Below are positions 14,019 through 21,943 of a stretch of DNA of 46,009 bases, piece after piece. The position numbers were made by a program, and so were the translations under genes. Source of the stretch: a virus; the IMG/VR virus record IMGVR_UViG_3300034108_000621, positions 1-46,009 of that record, one strand, 5' to 3'. Each line of letters opens with the position of its first letter. Positions within the stretch are counted from its first letter, which is position 1. The notes under the pieces are model-generated. The model did no database searches and was not told the DNA's origin. It saw only the letters and a program-made list of their open reading frames with translations.

Positions 14019-14837
14019 ATGGAGAAAACGTATCATTTTATGGCTGGCCTGCCCCGTTCTGGGAGCACCGTATTGGCAGCTTTGCTGAATCAACACCCAG
14101 ATATTTACGCCAGTCCACAGACTGATTTACTTGGCATGTTGTATGAAGTGAATAAGGAAATACCCAACTACGAATCTTATAAAGCTGGTTTATTTCATAC
14201 TGGCTATCAAAATGTCATGAGTAACATGGCTGACAATTTTTACTCCCATATAGATAAGCCAGTTGTAATTGACAAGAACAGAGGATGGGGCACCCCATAT
14301 AACTGGGATAATATAAGCCAGCATGTAAATGTAAATGGCAAAGTAATTCTCACTCTTCGCCCAATTCTTGAGGTCCTAGCATCTTACGCAAACGTAATAA
14401 ATAGGACAGAAAAAATCCTTGGCTATTCCCCTTACTTAAATAGTAATCTGTGGATTACGGATTACAGGGATAAAGGAGATGCTCAAATTGAAAACTTAAT
14501 GCAACTAAATGGAGAAATTGATAGGGCAATTTTATCAATAGCTAATTTGCTAAAAAATCATGGGGATAGAGTTTTTATTGTTTGGTTCAATGATTTGCTG
14601 GAAAATCCACAGGAAACGATGGATGGTATATCTAATTTCTTAGAGCTTGACAGACACGTGCATAATTTTGACTCCATAAAAGAAGTCGACAAGCATGATG
14701 ACGTCAGTGGGTATGGAATTATTGGCCTACATGATGTAGCTCCGAAGCTTACTAAGCCAAATACTAATCCAGAAAAATATTTATCCGATTACATTATTGG
14801 TAAGTACAAGAACGCTTTAGACTTCCTCTGGAAGTGA
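14019..14837 (+). CDS. Sulfotransferase-like protein (moron candidate)
   Basis: 272 residues from ATG 14019; TTAGGAGA is placed correctly for this start and would lie inside the gene if ATG 14001 were used. The N-terminal GLPRSGSTVLAALLNQHP is the phosphosulfate-binding loop of PAPS-dependent sulfotransferases, and LRPILEVLASYANV fits the 3'-phosphate motif. The substrate is unknown: a glycan, lipid or small molecule. It is the only plus-strand gene between minus-strand lysis and tail genes, and it is visibly richer in A/T-ending codons (TTA, AAT, ATA) than its neighbours. Both features suggest recent acquisition. Confidence 0.8.
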   Translation: MEKTYHFMAGLPRSGSTVLAALLNQHPDIYASPQTDLLGMLYEVNKEIPNYESYKAGLFHTGYQNVMSNMADNFYSHIDKPVVIDKNRGWGTPYNWDNISQHVNVNGKVILTLRPILEVLASYANVINRTEKILGYSPYLNSNLWITDYRDKGDAQIENLMQLNGEIDRAILSIANLLKNHGDRVFIVWFNDLLENPQETMDGISNFLELDRHVHNFDSIKEVDKHDDVSGYGIIGLHDVAPKLTKPNTNPEKYLSDYIIGKYKNALDFLWK

Positions 14838-15155
14838 GGAATCCTCCCAGGACTGAGACTCTTCATTCCAAAAGTAAGGCCCCTCTGGTCTTGGCGTCGG
14901 TGGTTGCCAATCAAAATTTTCATCTAATGTCCAACTTGGGAATGGTTGAGGCTCTATAAAAACATCTGCAATTTCGTCATACTTATACCCAGTGCCTGCA
15001 AATTGCTTTCTGAAATTACCATTGTAGGAAGCCTGAACCCAACGACCACCTAGGTTTTCAACAAACCAATCGTATCCTTCATTTGGCATGTCATTGTCAC
15101 CCACAAGGACTCGGATTACTACATTGTTCTCGTCTATTTCGGCAAAATGACTCAT
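14817..15155 (-). CDS. Tail-associated protein of a type common in cyanophages (112 residues)
   Basis: Starts MSHFAEIDENNVVIRVLVGD and continues with W.QASYNGNFRKQFAGTGYKYD, then FPSWTLDEN and a Trp-rich Pro-Gly end. This layout is familiar from short virion/tail proteins of cyanophages and marine phages. Likely a fibre accessory or chaperone-like piece. Its start overlaps the stop of the glycine-rich adhesin upstream (4 bases), and its 3' end overlaps the sulfotransferase gene by 21 bases. Confidence 0.65.
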   Translation of the reverse strand: MSHFAEIDENNVVIRVLVGDNDMPNEGYDWFVENLGGRWVQASYNGNFRKQFAGTGYKYDEIADVFIEPQPFPSWTLDENFDWQPPTPRPEGPYFWNEESQSWEDSSLPEEV

Positions 15156-15988
15156 TCTGCATACCTCACTATAAATATACCCGAACCGCCAGCAGCTCCA
15201 TTTTGTTGAGCTCCACCACCGCCACCGCCACCAGTGCTTATTGTTCCAGCAACTGCAGGTGTTGAGATGTTACTTCCAGCTCCACCACCACCGAAACCAC
15301 CAGCCCAAGGTGCAGAAGTATCGCCAGCTCCACCAGCTCCACCACCACCGACAGCTCTTCCTAAGAAGGTGTCGCCAGCTCCAGGGGCTCTGTTACCGCC
15401 ACCGACGTTAGAACCAGCAGTGGCTTTTCCACCACCACCACCAGCAGTAACCTGACTTTGACCGTTTCCGCCATTGTTACCTTGACCAGCAGTTCCAGCA
15501 CCACCAGTTGTACGGCAAGAACCACCGCCAGAGCCACCAGCTTGACCAGGATTGTACATACCAGGACCACCACCACCACCTCCAGCAACTGCTGTTTGGC
15601 TTAAACCTGTAGTGTTTTGTCCGTTAGAACCTGTTCCGTTAGAGGTTCTTTCTGGACCACCAGCACCAACTGTAATTGTATAAGAATTTACCGATACCGA
15701 GGTAAGCGTTGGGTTGATGACACCACCAGCTCCACCTCCACCACCACCAATGTTTGTCCCTGTGCGACCACCTGCACCACCGCCAGCAACAATTAAAGTT
15801 TCAGCGCTAGGTATTGTTGTAATAACTTGAAAGGTGCCTGAGCTAGTAAATACATGCCACCAGAATCCGCCACTGGCAAAAACCTGATTGCCCCCTATTG
15901 CCTTTTGAGGTAAGGGGTTTCCCGCCCTTATTTTGTTATATTTTGCGGAGCTAGCTATTCCTGAGGTTTGCAGTCTTGTGATTGCCAT
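15152..15988 (-). CDS. Glycine-rich adhesin/tail fibre tip (copy 1)
   Basis: 278 residues. After an N-terminal region (about 1-45) comes a strand unit (FWWHVFTSSGTFQVITTI), and then long stretches of consecutive Gly with Asn, Ser and Ala, ending GGSGIFIVRYAE. Such sequences form polyglycine-II sandwiches in phage receptor-binding tips such as the T-even-type gp38 adhesin. Two paralogues lie at 16839 and 17724. Probably binds a cell-surface receptor; the Gly-rich loops are the likely variable contact sites. Confidence 0.68.
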   Translation of the reverse strand: MAITRLQTSGIASSAKYNKIRAGNPLPQKAIGGNQVFASGGFWWHVFTSSGTFQVITTIPSAETLIVAGGGAGGRTGTNIGGGGGGAGGVINPTLTSVSVNSYTITVGAGGPERTSNGTGSNGQNTTGLSQTAVAGGGGGGPGMYNPGQAGGSGGGSCRTTGGAGTAGQGNNGGNGQSQVTAGGGGGKATAGSNVGGGNRAPGAGDTFLGRAVGGGGAGGAGDTSAPWAGGFGGGGAGSNISTPAVAGTISTGGGGGGGAQQNGAAGGSGIFIVRYAE

Positions 15989-15996
15989 GCCATCTC

Positions 15997-16329
15997 CTAA
16001 AGGTCAATTTCGCTTCCAAAAGCAGAAAACGTTAGGTCGGCTGAACCGCCTCTGACTGTTATGACATCAGTAGGGGATAGGGTTATACCCAGAGTAAGTG
16101 TCGTAGCGTCTGCGTTCATGACTGTCACATCAAAAGCAACATAATGTTGATTGGCTAAAGCAGCCCCACCTGGTCTAATTGCAATTCTAAAAGAGGTAGA
16201 TGCAGCACCCCTATTAGCAACAATTAGAGTTGATATGACCGCTTGTTTTCCAGCGGGTGCTGTGTAAAGAGTTGTATCAGTGGTCGCTCCAGGAGCAACT
16301 TGACCTAGTACTTTGTATGCTGTTGCCAT
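15997..16329 (-). CDS. Fibre-associated beta-sandwich protein (110 residues, paralogue 1)
   Basis: Beta-rich throughout, with YKVLGQVAPGATTDTTLYT at the start and TPTDVITVRGGSADLTFS-type strands at the end. It is paralogous to the 18590-18922 gene (YK.LGQ.AP..., then D.ITVR...LTF...GSEI). Each copy sits immediately upstream of a glycine-rich adhesin in transcription order, so they may be linkers or base proteins for these tips. No enzyme motif. Confidence 0.68.
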   Translation of the reverse strand: MATAYKVLGQVAPGATTDTTLYTAPAGKQAVISTLIVANRGAASTSFRIAIRPGGAALANQHYVAFDVTVMNADATTLTLGITLSPTDVITVRGGSADLTFSAFGSEIDL

Positions 16330-16575
16330 TTAGGCTCCCATCAATAAGAATGAACTAAAGTTTGCTTCGCCATCGGCACCAGCTGGACCTGGTGCACCAT
16401 TTGTACCGTTAGTACCATTGGTACCATTAGTACCATTTGCTCCAGCAGGTCCAGTTGGGCCAGCTACTGAGATACCTTGGCTTTGCCAAGTAGTGCCGTT
16501 CCACTTCCAAGTAATGCTACCTACCGTAAAGGTGTCATTGACGGCTGGGCTGTTGGGGAAATCGATTGCTGGCAT
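16330..16575 (-). CDS. Short collagen-like fibre protein (81 residues)
   Basis: An N-terminal cap (FPNSPAVNDTFTVGSITWKW) resembles phage fibre heads with W-x-W-N-G-T-T-W. It is followed by about nine Gly-X-Y triplets (GANGTNGTNGTNG... then GAPGPAGADG) and a short tail FSSFLLMGA. Collagen-like repeats give trimeric stalks in phage fibres. It abuts the next gene with no spacer. Confidence 0.7.
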   Translation of the reverse strand: MPAIDFPNSPAVNDTFTVGSITWKWNGTTWQSQGISVAGPTGPAGANGTNGTNGTNGTNGAPGPAGADGEANFSSFLLMGA

Positions 16576-16590
16576 GGCTACTATTGTACC

Positions 16591-16827
16591 TTACTCTGCT
16601 GGTGTTTCGGGAGTAATTGCAGCTAACTCTTCATCCTCGATAGTTTGAACGGGCTCAACTGGTGAAAAAGGGTCGACCCATTCACCGTCTTTGTAAATCC
16701 AATTAACCCAGGGTTGCCCAGTAGTTTCGATGGCCTCTAACCCAGTCACCTGCTCAGCAATTTCTTTGCTATCAGCAACAATTACGTTGAGCACAGTAGT
16801 TCCATCGTGTATTGCAAAATTTGCCAT
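16591..16827 (-). CDS. Small virion/fibre-associated protein (78 residues)
   Basis: Begins MANFAIHDGTTVLNVIVADS and contains W.NWIYKDGEWVDPF, a pattern like the cyanophage-type tail protein at 14817 in short form. The C-terminus is acidic and Pro/Thr-rich. In the middle of the fibre cluster, so likely a structural or assembly part. Family not named. Confidence 0.62.
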   Translation of the reverse strand: MANFAIHDGTTVLNVIVADSKEIAEQVTGLEAIETTGQPWVNWIYKDGEWVDPFSPVEPVQTIEDEELAAITPETPAE

Positions 16828-16838
16828 TTTATACCTTT

Positions 16839-17711
16839 CTAGTAATAAATATAAACTACGCCTGGGGAGCCGTTTCCGCCAGCTCCACTAACTGCGTTTG
16901 TGCTTTGAAAAGTGCAACCGCCACCGCCACCGCCACCAGCCCCGTAGCCAGTTCCGTTGGACCCAGCTGTGCCGTTAGCGCCTCTTCCAGATGCTCCGCC
17001 GTTTCCGCCGTTGCCAGTTGGATGAGTACCGCCAGTACCTCCGCTGAAAGAGTTATCTGAGTTGACTCCTCCACCGCCACCACCAGACCCTGCAGCTAAT
17101 GTTCCAGGAAAAACGCTAGTTCCCATGTGATGACTAAATCCATTTGCACCAGTTCCCCAAGAACTTGACCCGCCTTCAGAGGACCCTCTACCCCCATAGG
17201 CAATTTGCATTACTGTTCTACCCTGTAAAAATGCACTGTTTGTGTCCACACGCCCAGCAGCACCAGGGCCCCCGCCTAAACCACCCTCTGCCTCTAACGT
17301 AGGGTAGCTGTTAGATGGAAAAGCAACGAGGGTCGCTCCGCCGTTTAATCCTAGAAGCCCGAATCCACCAGAATCTGTTGTGCTGTTAGTTACTGCAGCT
17401 CCTCCAGTACCTCCAGAGCCAATAGTAATTGTAGCTTGCCCCGTAAGTGGCACGTACGCTGATGAAACGAAACCAGCACCACCACCACCACCGCCCAAAG
17501 CCCTTGCAAGGGTGATGCTTCCATTCCTACTAGGACCGCCACTTCCACCACCACCGCCAGCACCAATAGCAATAGCTAGAATTTGCTTAGGACTAGATGC
17601 AGATGCTCCGTCAGGGTGAGTCCAAGTACCAGAGCTCGTTATGACCGCAACCCTATTAAATGACGGAGCGCTAGCAACCGATGCTGGTGCTGGAAAGACG
17701 GAGACACTCAT
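16839..17711 (-). CDS. Glycine-rich adhesin/tail fibre tip (copy 2)
   Basis: 290 residues. N-terminal strand block (FNRVAVITSSGTWTHP and PKQILAIAIGAGGG) leads into Gly-rich repeats and ends GNGSPGVVYIYY. The front and end match copy 3 (17724) closely, while the middle varies in length and residues. This conserved-ends, variable-middle pattern suggests a polyglycine-II tip with exchangeable receptor loops. Codes on the minus strand; the CCACC-rich plus strand makes long spurious ORFs. Confidence 0.7.
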   Translation of the reverse strand: MSVSVFPAPASVASAPSFNRVAVITSSGTWTHPDGASASSPKQILAIAIGAGGGGGSGGPSRNGSITLARALGGGGGGAGFVSSAYVPLTGQATITIGSGGTGGAAVTNSTTDSGGFGLLGLNGGATLVAFPSNSYPTLEAEGGLGGGPGAAGRVDTNSAFLQGRTVMQIAYGGRGSSEGGSSSWGTGANGFSHHMGTSVFPGTLAAGSGGGGGGVNSDNSFSGGTGGTHPTGNGGNGGASGRGANGTAGSNGTGYGAGGGGGGGCTFQSTNAVSGAGGNGSPGVVYIYY

Positions 17712-17723
17712 TATAAATCCTTC

Positions 17724-18590
17724 TTAATAGTAAATGTAGACGACACCTGGGGAGCCGTTTCCGCCAGCACCGCTTGACACACCTTGAAAGTTAGGACGTA
17801 TACCAGTACCGCCACCGCCACCGCCAGCTCCGTAACCAGTTGCATTCGTTCCAGCAGTGCCATCGTTGTACACAGCCCCATTACCACCATTACCGCCATT
17901 ACCAAAAATGCCTATGCCACCGCTTGCCCCTGCTCCAGTACCCGTACCAACACCGCTGCAGCTACCGCCACCTCCACCGCCAGAACCAGATACTAGACCA
18001 CCAAGAACATTCTTGTTTGTGTCATTACCTGATTTTCCGTGCCCAAGTGCCCTAGCTGGTCCAAGCAAAAATCCTTGCCCGCCAGGCGCTCCGCCTTTGG
18101 CTATTGTGGTAAATATTGCATTTCCAGAATTTGCGGTCCTGTATCCCCACATTCTTCCACTTTGCCCACCTTCACCGCCTAATGCGTTAAAAGCAAAGTT
18201 TGAGTTTCCAGTTGTTCCAAAGCTTGTTTGCCCACCATTTGCTCCGTTGCTGCCAAAGTTAAGTGAGTTATAAGAACCAGTGCCTGCACCAGCAGCGCCT
18301 TGAGCTCCAATTACAACTGACACTGCGCCAGTTATGACAGCTTCTCCGCCGTCAACGGAGCCAGAGCCACCGCCACCGCCACCGCTACCGCAACCTTCAC
18401 CGTTTGATGACGAACTACCGCCACCGCCACCGCCACCGCCACCTACGGCAACGACAAAAACCTGCTTTGGGCTTGACACGCTCGCCCCACCAGGATGAGT
18501 CCATGTACCAGTTGAGGTTATAGTAGCTAAGTTTGAGTAGCCAGTAGGAACAAAGCTAGCCCCGCCTGCTACTGTGCTAAAAATCGGCAT
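17724..18590 (-). CDS. Glycine-rich adhesin/tail fibre tip (copy 3)
   Basis: 288 residues with the same frame as copy 2: YSNLATITSTGTWTHPGGAS, PKQVFVVAVGGGG, Gly-rich middle, then GNGSPGVVYIYY. Twelve bases separate it from copy 2. Having three such genes in a row suggests either alternative tips in one virion or a reservoir for recombination. It overlaps the upstream 110-residue partner by one base. Confidence 0.7.
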   Translation of the reverse strand: MPIFSTVAGGASFVPTGYSNLATITSTGTWTHPGGASVSSPKQVFVVAVGGGGGGGGGSSSSNGEGCGSGGGGGGSGSVDGGEAVITGAVSVVIGAQGAAGAGTGSYNSLNFGSNGANGGQTSFGTTGNSNFAFNALGGEGGQSGRMWGYRTANSGNAIFTTIAKGGAPGGQGFLLGPARALGHGKSGNDTNKNVLGGLVSGSGGGGGGSCSGVGTGTGAGASGGIGIFGNGGNGGNGAVYNDGTAGTNATGYGAGGGGGGTGIRPNFQGVSSGAGGNGSPGVVYIYY

Positions 18591-18922
18591 TAGCTAATTT
18601 CGCTTCCGTTCAAGGTAAAGGTAAGGGCGTTTGCGTTTCCTGACCTGACTGTTATTACATCGGCTGCATCAATCGTAAGTTTTAGCTCAAGAGAAAGGGT
18701 CGAGTTAGCTGCAATTGCAACGTCGTAAGCTACCGCATTTGATGCTGCAGCTGTAGCTCCGTCAATCCTTTGAAAGACTCTAAAGCTACTAGGTGAAGTT
18801 GTAGTATTACAGACTACAATGCTAGAAACGATTGCCTGAGTCGCAGATGGCACAGTATAAATGTTGGCATTATTAGTGTCAGCTGGGGCAGTTTGACCTA
18901 ATGTCTTATAAACGAACGGCAT
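18590..18922 (-). CDS. Fibre-associated beta-sandwich protein (110 residues, paralogue 2)
   Basis: Same length as the paralogue at 15997. Shared points: YKTLGQTAP, IY.VPSATQAIVSSIVV, then AADVITVRSGN and an ending close to GSEIS. Beta-rich and without Cys. It lies just before adhesin copy 3, matching the pairing of the other paralogue with copy 1. Confidence 0.7.
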   Translation of the reverse strand: MPFVYKTLGQTAPADTNNANIYTVPSATQAIVSSIVVCNTTTSPSSFRVFQRIDGATAAASNAVAYDVAIAANSTLSLELKLTIDAADVITVRSGNANALTFTLNGSEIS

Positions 18923-18931
18923 GTCTATTCC

Positions 18932-19342
18932 TTATCCTATTAAAAATGGGTGAAAAGCGTTTTCGCCAGCTGGTCCCGTTGGGCCTGCTGCACCTGTGGC
19001 ACCTGTGGCACCAGTGGCACCAGTTGCCCCAGTGGCACCTACTGGTCCAGTAATCGCTGGGCTTAGCTCAATCCAGTAAGAATCATAGCGAATATAGGTA
19101 ATTCCGTTGCTGGAGTTGAACCAAAGAGCGCCTTGGTCTGGGCTAGCTGGAGCAGTCTCGGATACTTCAATGCCACCACCGCCAGCGTACTTTAGTGCGG
19201 TCCAGCTCTGGCTGCCGTTTCCTAGCTTGAATTTACCAGTGTCAGTTTCAAAGCCAGTTTCACCAGCTGCAAGAGTTGGATTAGCTGTGACCCACTGTGC
19301 AGCGGTACCACGTCTAAGTTGGATTAGATTGACTACAGGCAT
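18932..19342 (-). CDS. Tail fibre protein with collagen-like stalk (136 residues)
   Basis: N-terminal LIQLRRGTAAQWVTANPTLA, then GETGFETDTGKFKLGNG, the common head domain of phage fibres. After a W-Y region (TYIRYDSYWIEL) come about eight G-A-T/G-P-x collagen-like triplets (about 100-126) and a short FHPFLIG tail. Likely a trimeric stalk attached to the tail, carrying adhesins downstream. Confidence 0.75.
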   Translation of the reverse strand: MPVVNLIQLRRGTAAQWVTANPTLAAGETGFETDTGKFKLGNGSQSWTALKYAGGGGIEVSETAPASPDQGALWFNSSNGITYIRYDSYWIELSPAITGPVGATGATGATGATGATGAAGPTGPAGENAFHPFLIG

Positions 19343-19360
19343 AGTCCCTATTCTACACTA

Positions 19361-19954
19361 TTATTGTTGTATTTCGTACGTTCCCGCAACGTGAAAGTTA
19401 TCTGCCACAGCAAGAGTTACTGGCACGTTGTGAGTAAAAGGGACGTGCTTACCGTTTGAGGCAACGCTAAGCAAGCGCAGCTGATTTGAGCCAGCGACAA
19501 CGTGGCCCATGACAGAGTATTGGTCGCTAGCTGAGATGTCATGTAGGCAGCCATCACTGACTAGGTAGTTATGTTCAGCTGGGAATGGCAAGTTCATGTA
19601 ATATTGACCAGTTCCAAAGCTAGTTATGTTGTCCATGTCCACGTCAATTTGGAAATGGCAAAGGTTACCTATCTTAGTGTAGCTGCCAGTAAATAGTGGA
19701 GCGCCAGTAAAGGTCGGCTGAGTGCCTAAAGTTCCGCCCACAACAGTGAATGGGGTTGACTTGCTAGTCAACTCTTTTAGGTCAAGGCGCTTAGAGTTTC
19801 TGCCGTCATGGGTGTGATTGCCAGGGGAAGCCTGTGAGGGTCCTAGGCCCAGTGTATGATGTTGAGCAGTAGGCCCAGCATCCCTATCTGAGTTCAGGTG
19901 AAAAAGGTTTACTTCTTCAGCGGGAACTGATGCTCTGGGATTTATTTGGACCAT
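19361..19954 (-). CDS. Tail fibre/spike-related structural protein (197 residues)
   Basis: Start taken at ATG 19954 (MVQINPRASVP), because TATAAT sits six bases upstream with no ribosome site, fitting a leaderless message; a TTG at 19984 in frame is the alternative. It has HHTLGLGPSQASPGNHTHDG, the H-x-H metal motif typical of phage fibres, followed by a beta-rich domain (FTGSYTKIGNLCHFQIDVDM...). First gene of the minus-strand fibre operon. Probably joins fibre to tail. Confidence 0.7.
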   Translation of the reverse strand: MVQINPRASVPAEEVNLFHLNSDRDAGPTAQHHTLGLGPSQASPGNHTHDGRNSKRLDLKELTSKSTPFTVVGGTLGTQPTFTGAPLFTGSYTKIGNLCHFQIDVDMDNITSFGTGQYYMNLPFPAEHNYLVSDGCLHDISASDQYSVMGHVVAGSNQLRLLSVASNGKHVPFTHNVPVTLAVADNFHVAGTYEIQQ

Positions 19955-19960
19955 AATGGT

Positions 19961-19966
19961 ATTATA
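19961..19966 (-). promoter_or_regulatory. -10 element (TATAAT) for a leaderless fibre operon
   Basis: Minus-strand TATAAT with six bases to the A of ATG 19954, so transcription would begin at or next to the start codon. No good -35 is seen at 16-18 bases. Leaderless genes are frequent in actinobacteria. The plus-strand gene at 19984 starts 18 bases away in the other direction, so the region is a compact divergent promoter. Confidence 0.45.
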
Positions 19967-19983
19967 GCCGTAAGGAGACGACA

Positions 19984-20415
19984 ATGAGTAAAGCTAAATC
20001 AATTGGCACCAAAGCTGAAACAGCGGTGCGAAACTATCTATTATCTACTGGGTATAGCCCGCTAGATGCCCACCGCAATGTCCTAAAGGGCAGCGACGAT
20101 GAAGGCGATGTCTGGCTACGTGAGACATATGGCCTTATCGTCTTTGAGGTCAAGGGTGGCAAGATGGCTAAGGATGCCAGCTACGAACAGTGCAAGAAAT
20201 GGCTTGCCGAGGCTGAGCTTGAAAGAGACAATGCCGAAGGCAGGTTTGGCTTCCTAGTTACCCAGCGTGCAGGGGTAGGCTACCCCAGAGCTGGGGAATG
20301 GTGGGCATACGCTAGACTTGGCGATATCTTCTATCTAAGGACTCACTTGGACAGCATCGACCAAACAGTTGTGCGGATGACGCTATCTGACTTGGTAAAA
20401 CTAATCCATGGCTAA
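19984..20415 (+). CDS. Holliday-junction-resolvase-like nuclease (PD-(D/E)XK)
   Basis: 143 residues. GTKAETAVRNYLLSTGY (Glu about 11), then DEGDVWLRETYGLIVFEVKGGK (GD about 39, E-x-K about 53-55) form the nuclease core of archaeal-type resolvase and related phage enzymes. AAGGAG precedes ATG. It directly precedes the large terminase and overlaps it by 8 bases, so it may resolve branched DNA before packaging. Confidence 0.72.
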   Translation: MSKAKSIGTKAETAVRNYLLSTGYSPLDAHRNVLKGSDDEGDVWLRETYGLIVFEVKGGKMAKDASYEQCKKWLAEAELERDNAEGRFGFLVTQRAGVGYPRAGEWWAYARLGDIFYLRTHLDSIDQTVVRMTLSDLVKLIHG

Positions 20416-21943
20416 AGAAACCTACGACCTTCAGACGGTCCTCCTCCAACTAGGCGAAGGGCTAAATGAGGCTAGCCATGTACCTAATCTATACGACTAT
20501 ACCCCGTCAGAGAAGCAGGCAATCTTCCATAAGATGCCCCAAAAGAATAGGCTTTACATTGGGGGTAACCGTTCGGGTAAATCCCTAGGCTCCACTATCG
20601 AAGCTATCTGGTGGCTAACTCACAGCCACCCATTCCGCAAGACCCCAGAAGGCCCTATCCGAGGCCGTGTGGTCGCCGTTGACTTCTTGAATGGTGTGGA
20701 CAAGATTATCTTGCCTTTATATAAGCAATGGCTTCCTAAGAAATTCCTGATAAATGGTAGCTGGGAAGACAGCTACTCCAAAGAACGTCACGTACTTACC
20801 CTGAATAATGGCAGCTTTGTGGAGTTTATGTCCCAAGACCAGGACCTAGACAAGTTCGCTGGTTCGTCCAGGCACTTTATTCACTTCGATGAGGAGTGCC
20901 CCCAGACAGTATTCCGTGAGTGTCTGGCACGTCTGGTCGATACTGCTGGTGTTTGGTGGATGTCTCAGACTCCAGTCCAAGGTATGGAGTGGATTTTTGA
21001 GGATATCTACATACCAGCTAAGGAAGGCACTAAGCCAATCGGTATTGTCGAGGCTGAGATGGCTGACAACCCTACCCTATCCCGTGAGGCTATCCAGGAG
21101 TTCTTGGATATGCTGCCCGAAGAAGAGCGAATCATCCGTAGCAAGGGTCAATATGTCCACCTTGGTGGTGCCGTATTCCCTGATTTCAACCCAGTAACCC
21201 ACTGCATCCCACGTGGCACCTTTAAACCAGGCCCCGAACACCGCATTATCAGGACTATGGACTCAGGCTACGCCAACCCTACGGTCTGGCTGTGGATAGC
21301 TGTCTCATCTGACGGCACAATGATTGTCTTTGACGAGCATTATCAGGCAAAATTGAACGTTGCCGAACATGCTGAGATTGTGAACCGCAAAACCAGCCAG
21401 ATTATCGCTGAAACAGGGGCTGAGCTCTACCTGACAACAGGGGACCCTGCTATCAAGCAGACCAAGGAGCATACTGGGACCTCGATTCTGCAGGAATACC
21501 AGAAGGCGGGTATCTTTATCTCCGTAGATTCCATCCCCAAGGACAGGCGAATTGGGCTTGAGAAGATTAGGCAGTATCTCAAGATGAACCCTAGGACCAA
21601 GAAGCCCTTCTTGATGGTTACTGACGACTGCCCTCATCTTATTGCTGAGCTGCCTAAGCTGAAATGGAAAAAGTGGGCTAGCCCTAAGGTAGCTGAGCAA
21701 AATAATAAGCTGGAAGACATTAGAGATAAAGACAATCACTGCTATGATGCTCTTAAGTACGCCATGACTTTCATGGATGACTTGACGCCAGAGCAGCTTT
21801 CAGGCAACAGAACAAGAGAAAAGTTCCACTCAGAGTTTAGGGAGCATTTCGGAGCGAGCGATAAGTTCTCCGAGTATGACGACCAAGATGAGTGGGGAGA
21901 CCAATGGCGAGGCGTGTCCTCAGTTAGAGAGTTAGAAGGATGA
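20408..21943 (+). CDS. terL: Terminase large subunit
   Basis: 511 residues. Packaging ATPase: Walker A GGNRSGKS (52-59) and Walker B HFIHFDEE (about 157-163). The C-terminal nuclease shows MDSGYANP (about 283), TTGDPA and a late DNHCYDALKYAM, with acidic residues in the usual order. It cuts concatemeric DNA and drives it through the portal. The likely small subunit is far away, on the minus strand at 40804. First gene of the morphogenesis run. Confidence 0.92.
   Translation: MAKETYDLQTVLLQLGEGLNEASHVPNLYDYTPSEKQAIFHKMPQKNRLYIGGNRSGKSLGSTIEAIWWLTHSHPFRKTPEGPIRGRVVAVDFLNGVDKIILPLYKQWLPKKFLINGSWEDSYSKERHVLTLNNGSFVEFMSQDQDLDKFAGSSRHFIHFDEECPQTVFRECLARLVDTAGVWWMSQTPVQGMEWIFEDIYIPAKEGTKPIGIVEAEMADNPTLSREAIQEFLDMLPEEERIIRSKGQYVHLGGAVFPDFNPVTHCIPRGTFKPGPEHRIIRTMDSGYANPTVWLWIAVSSDGTMIVFDEHYQAKLNVAEHAEIVNRKTSQIIAETGAELYLTTGDPAIKQTKEHTGTSILQEYQKAGIFISVDSIPKDRRIGLEKIRQYLKMNPRTKKPFLMVTDDCPHLIAELPKLKWKKWASPKVAEQNNKLEDIRDKDNHCYDALKYAMTFMDDLTPEQLSGNRTREKFHSEFREHFGASDKFSEYDDQDEWGDQWRGVSSVRELEG

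Noticed and set aside
16380-16440. Short tandem repeat (ACCATTTGTACC-like) that resembles a repeat array
   Set aside because: It encodes Gly-X-Asn/Thr collagen-like triplets in frame; there are no spacers, so it is not a CRISPR.
15234-18273. Several long plus-strand ORFs rich in Pro and Ala
   Set aside because: They are the complement of the glycine-rich adhesin genes: CCACC codons read as Pro or Ala. They lack ribosome sites and are in phase with the Gly codon repeats.
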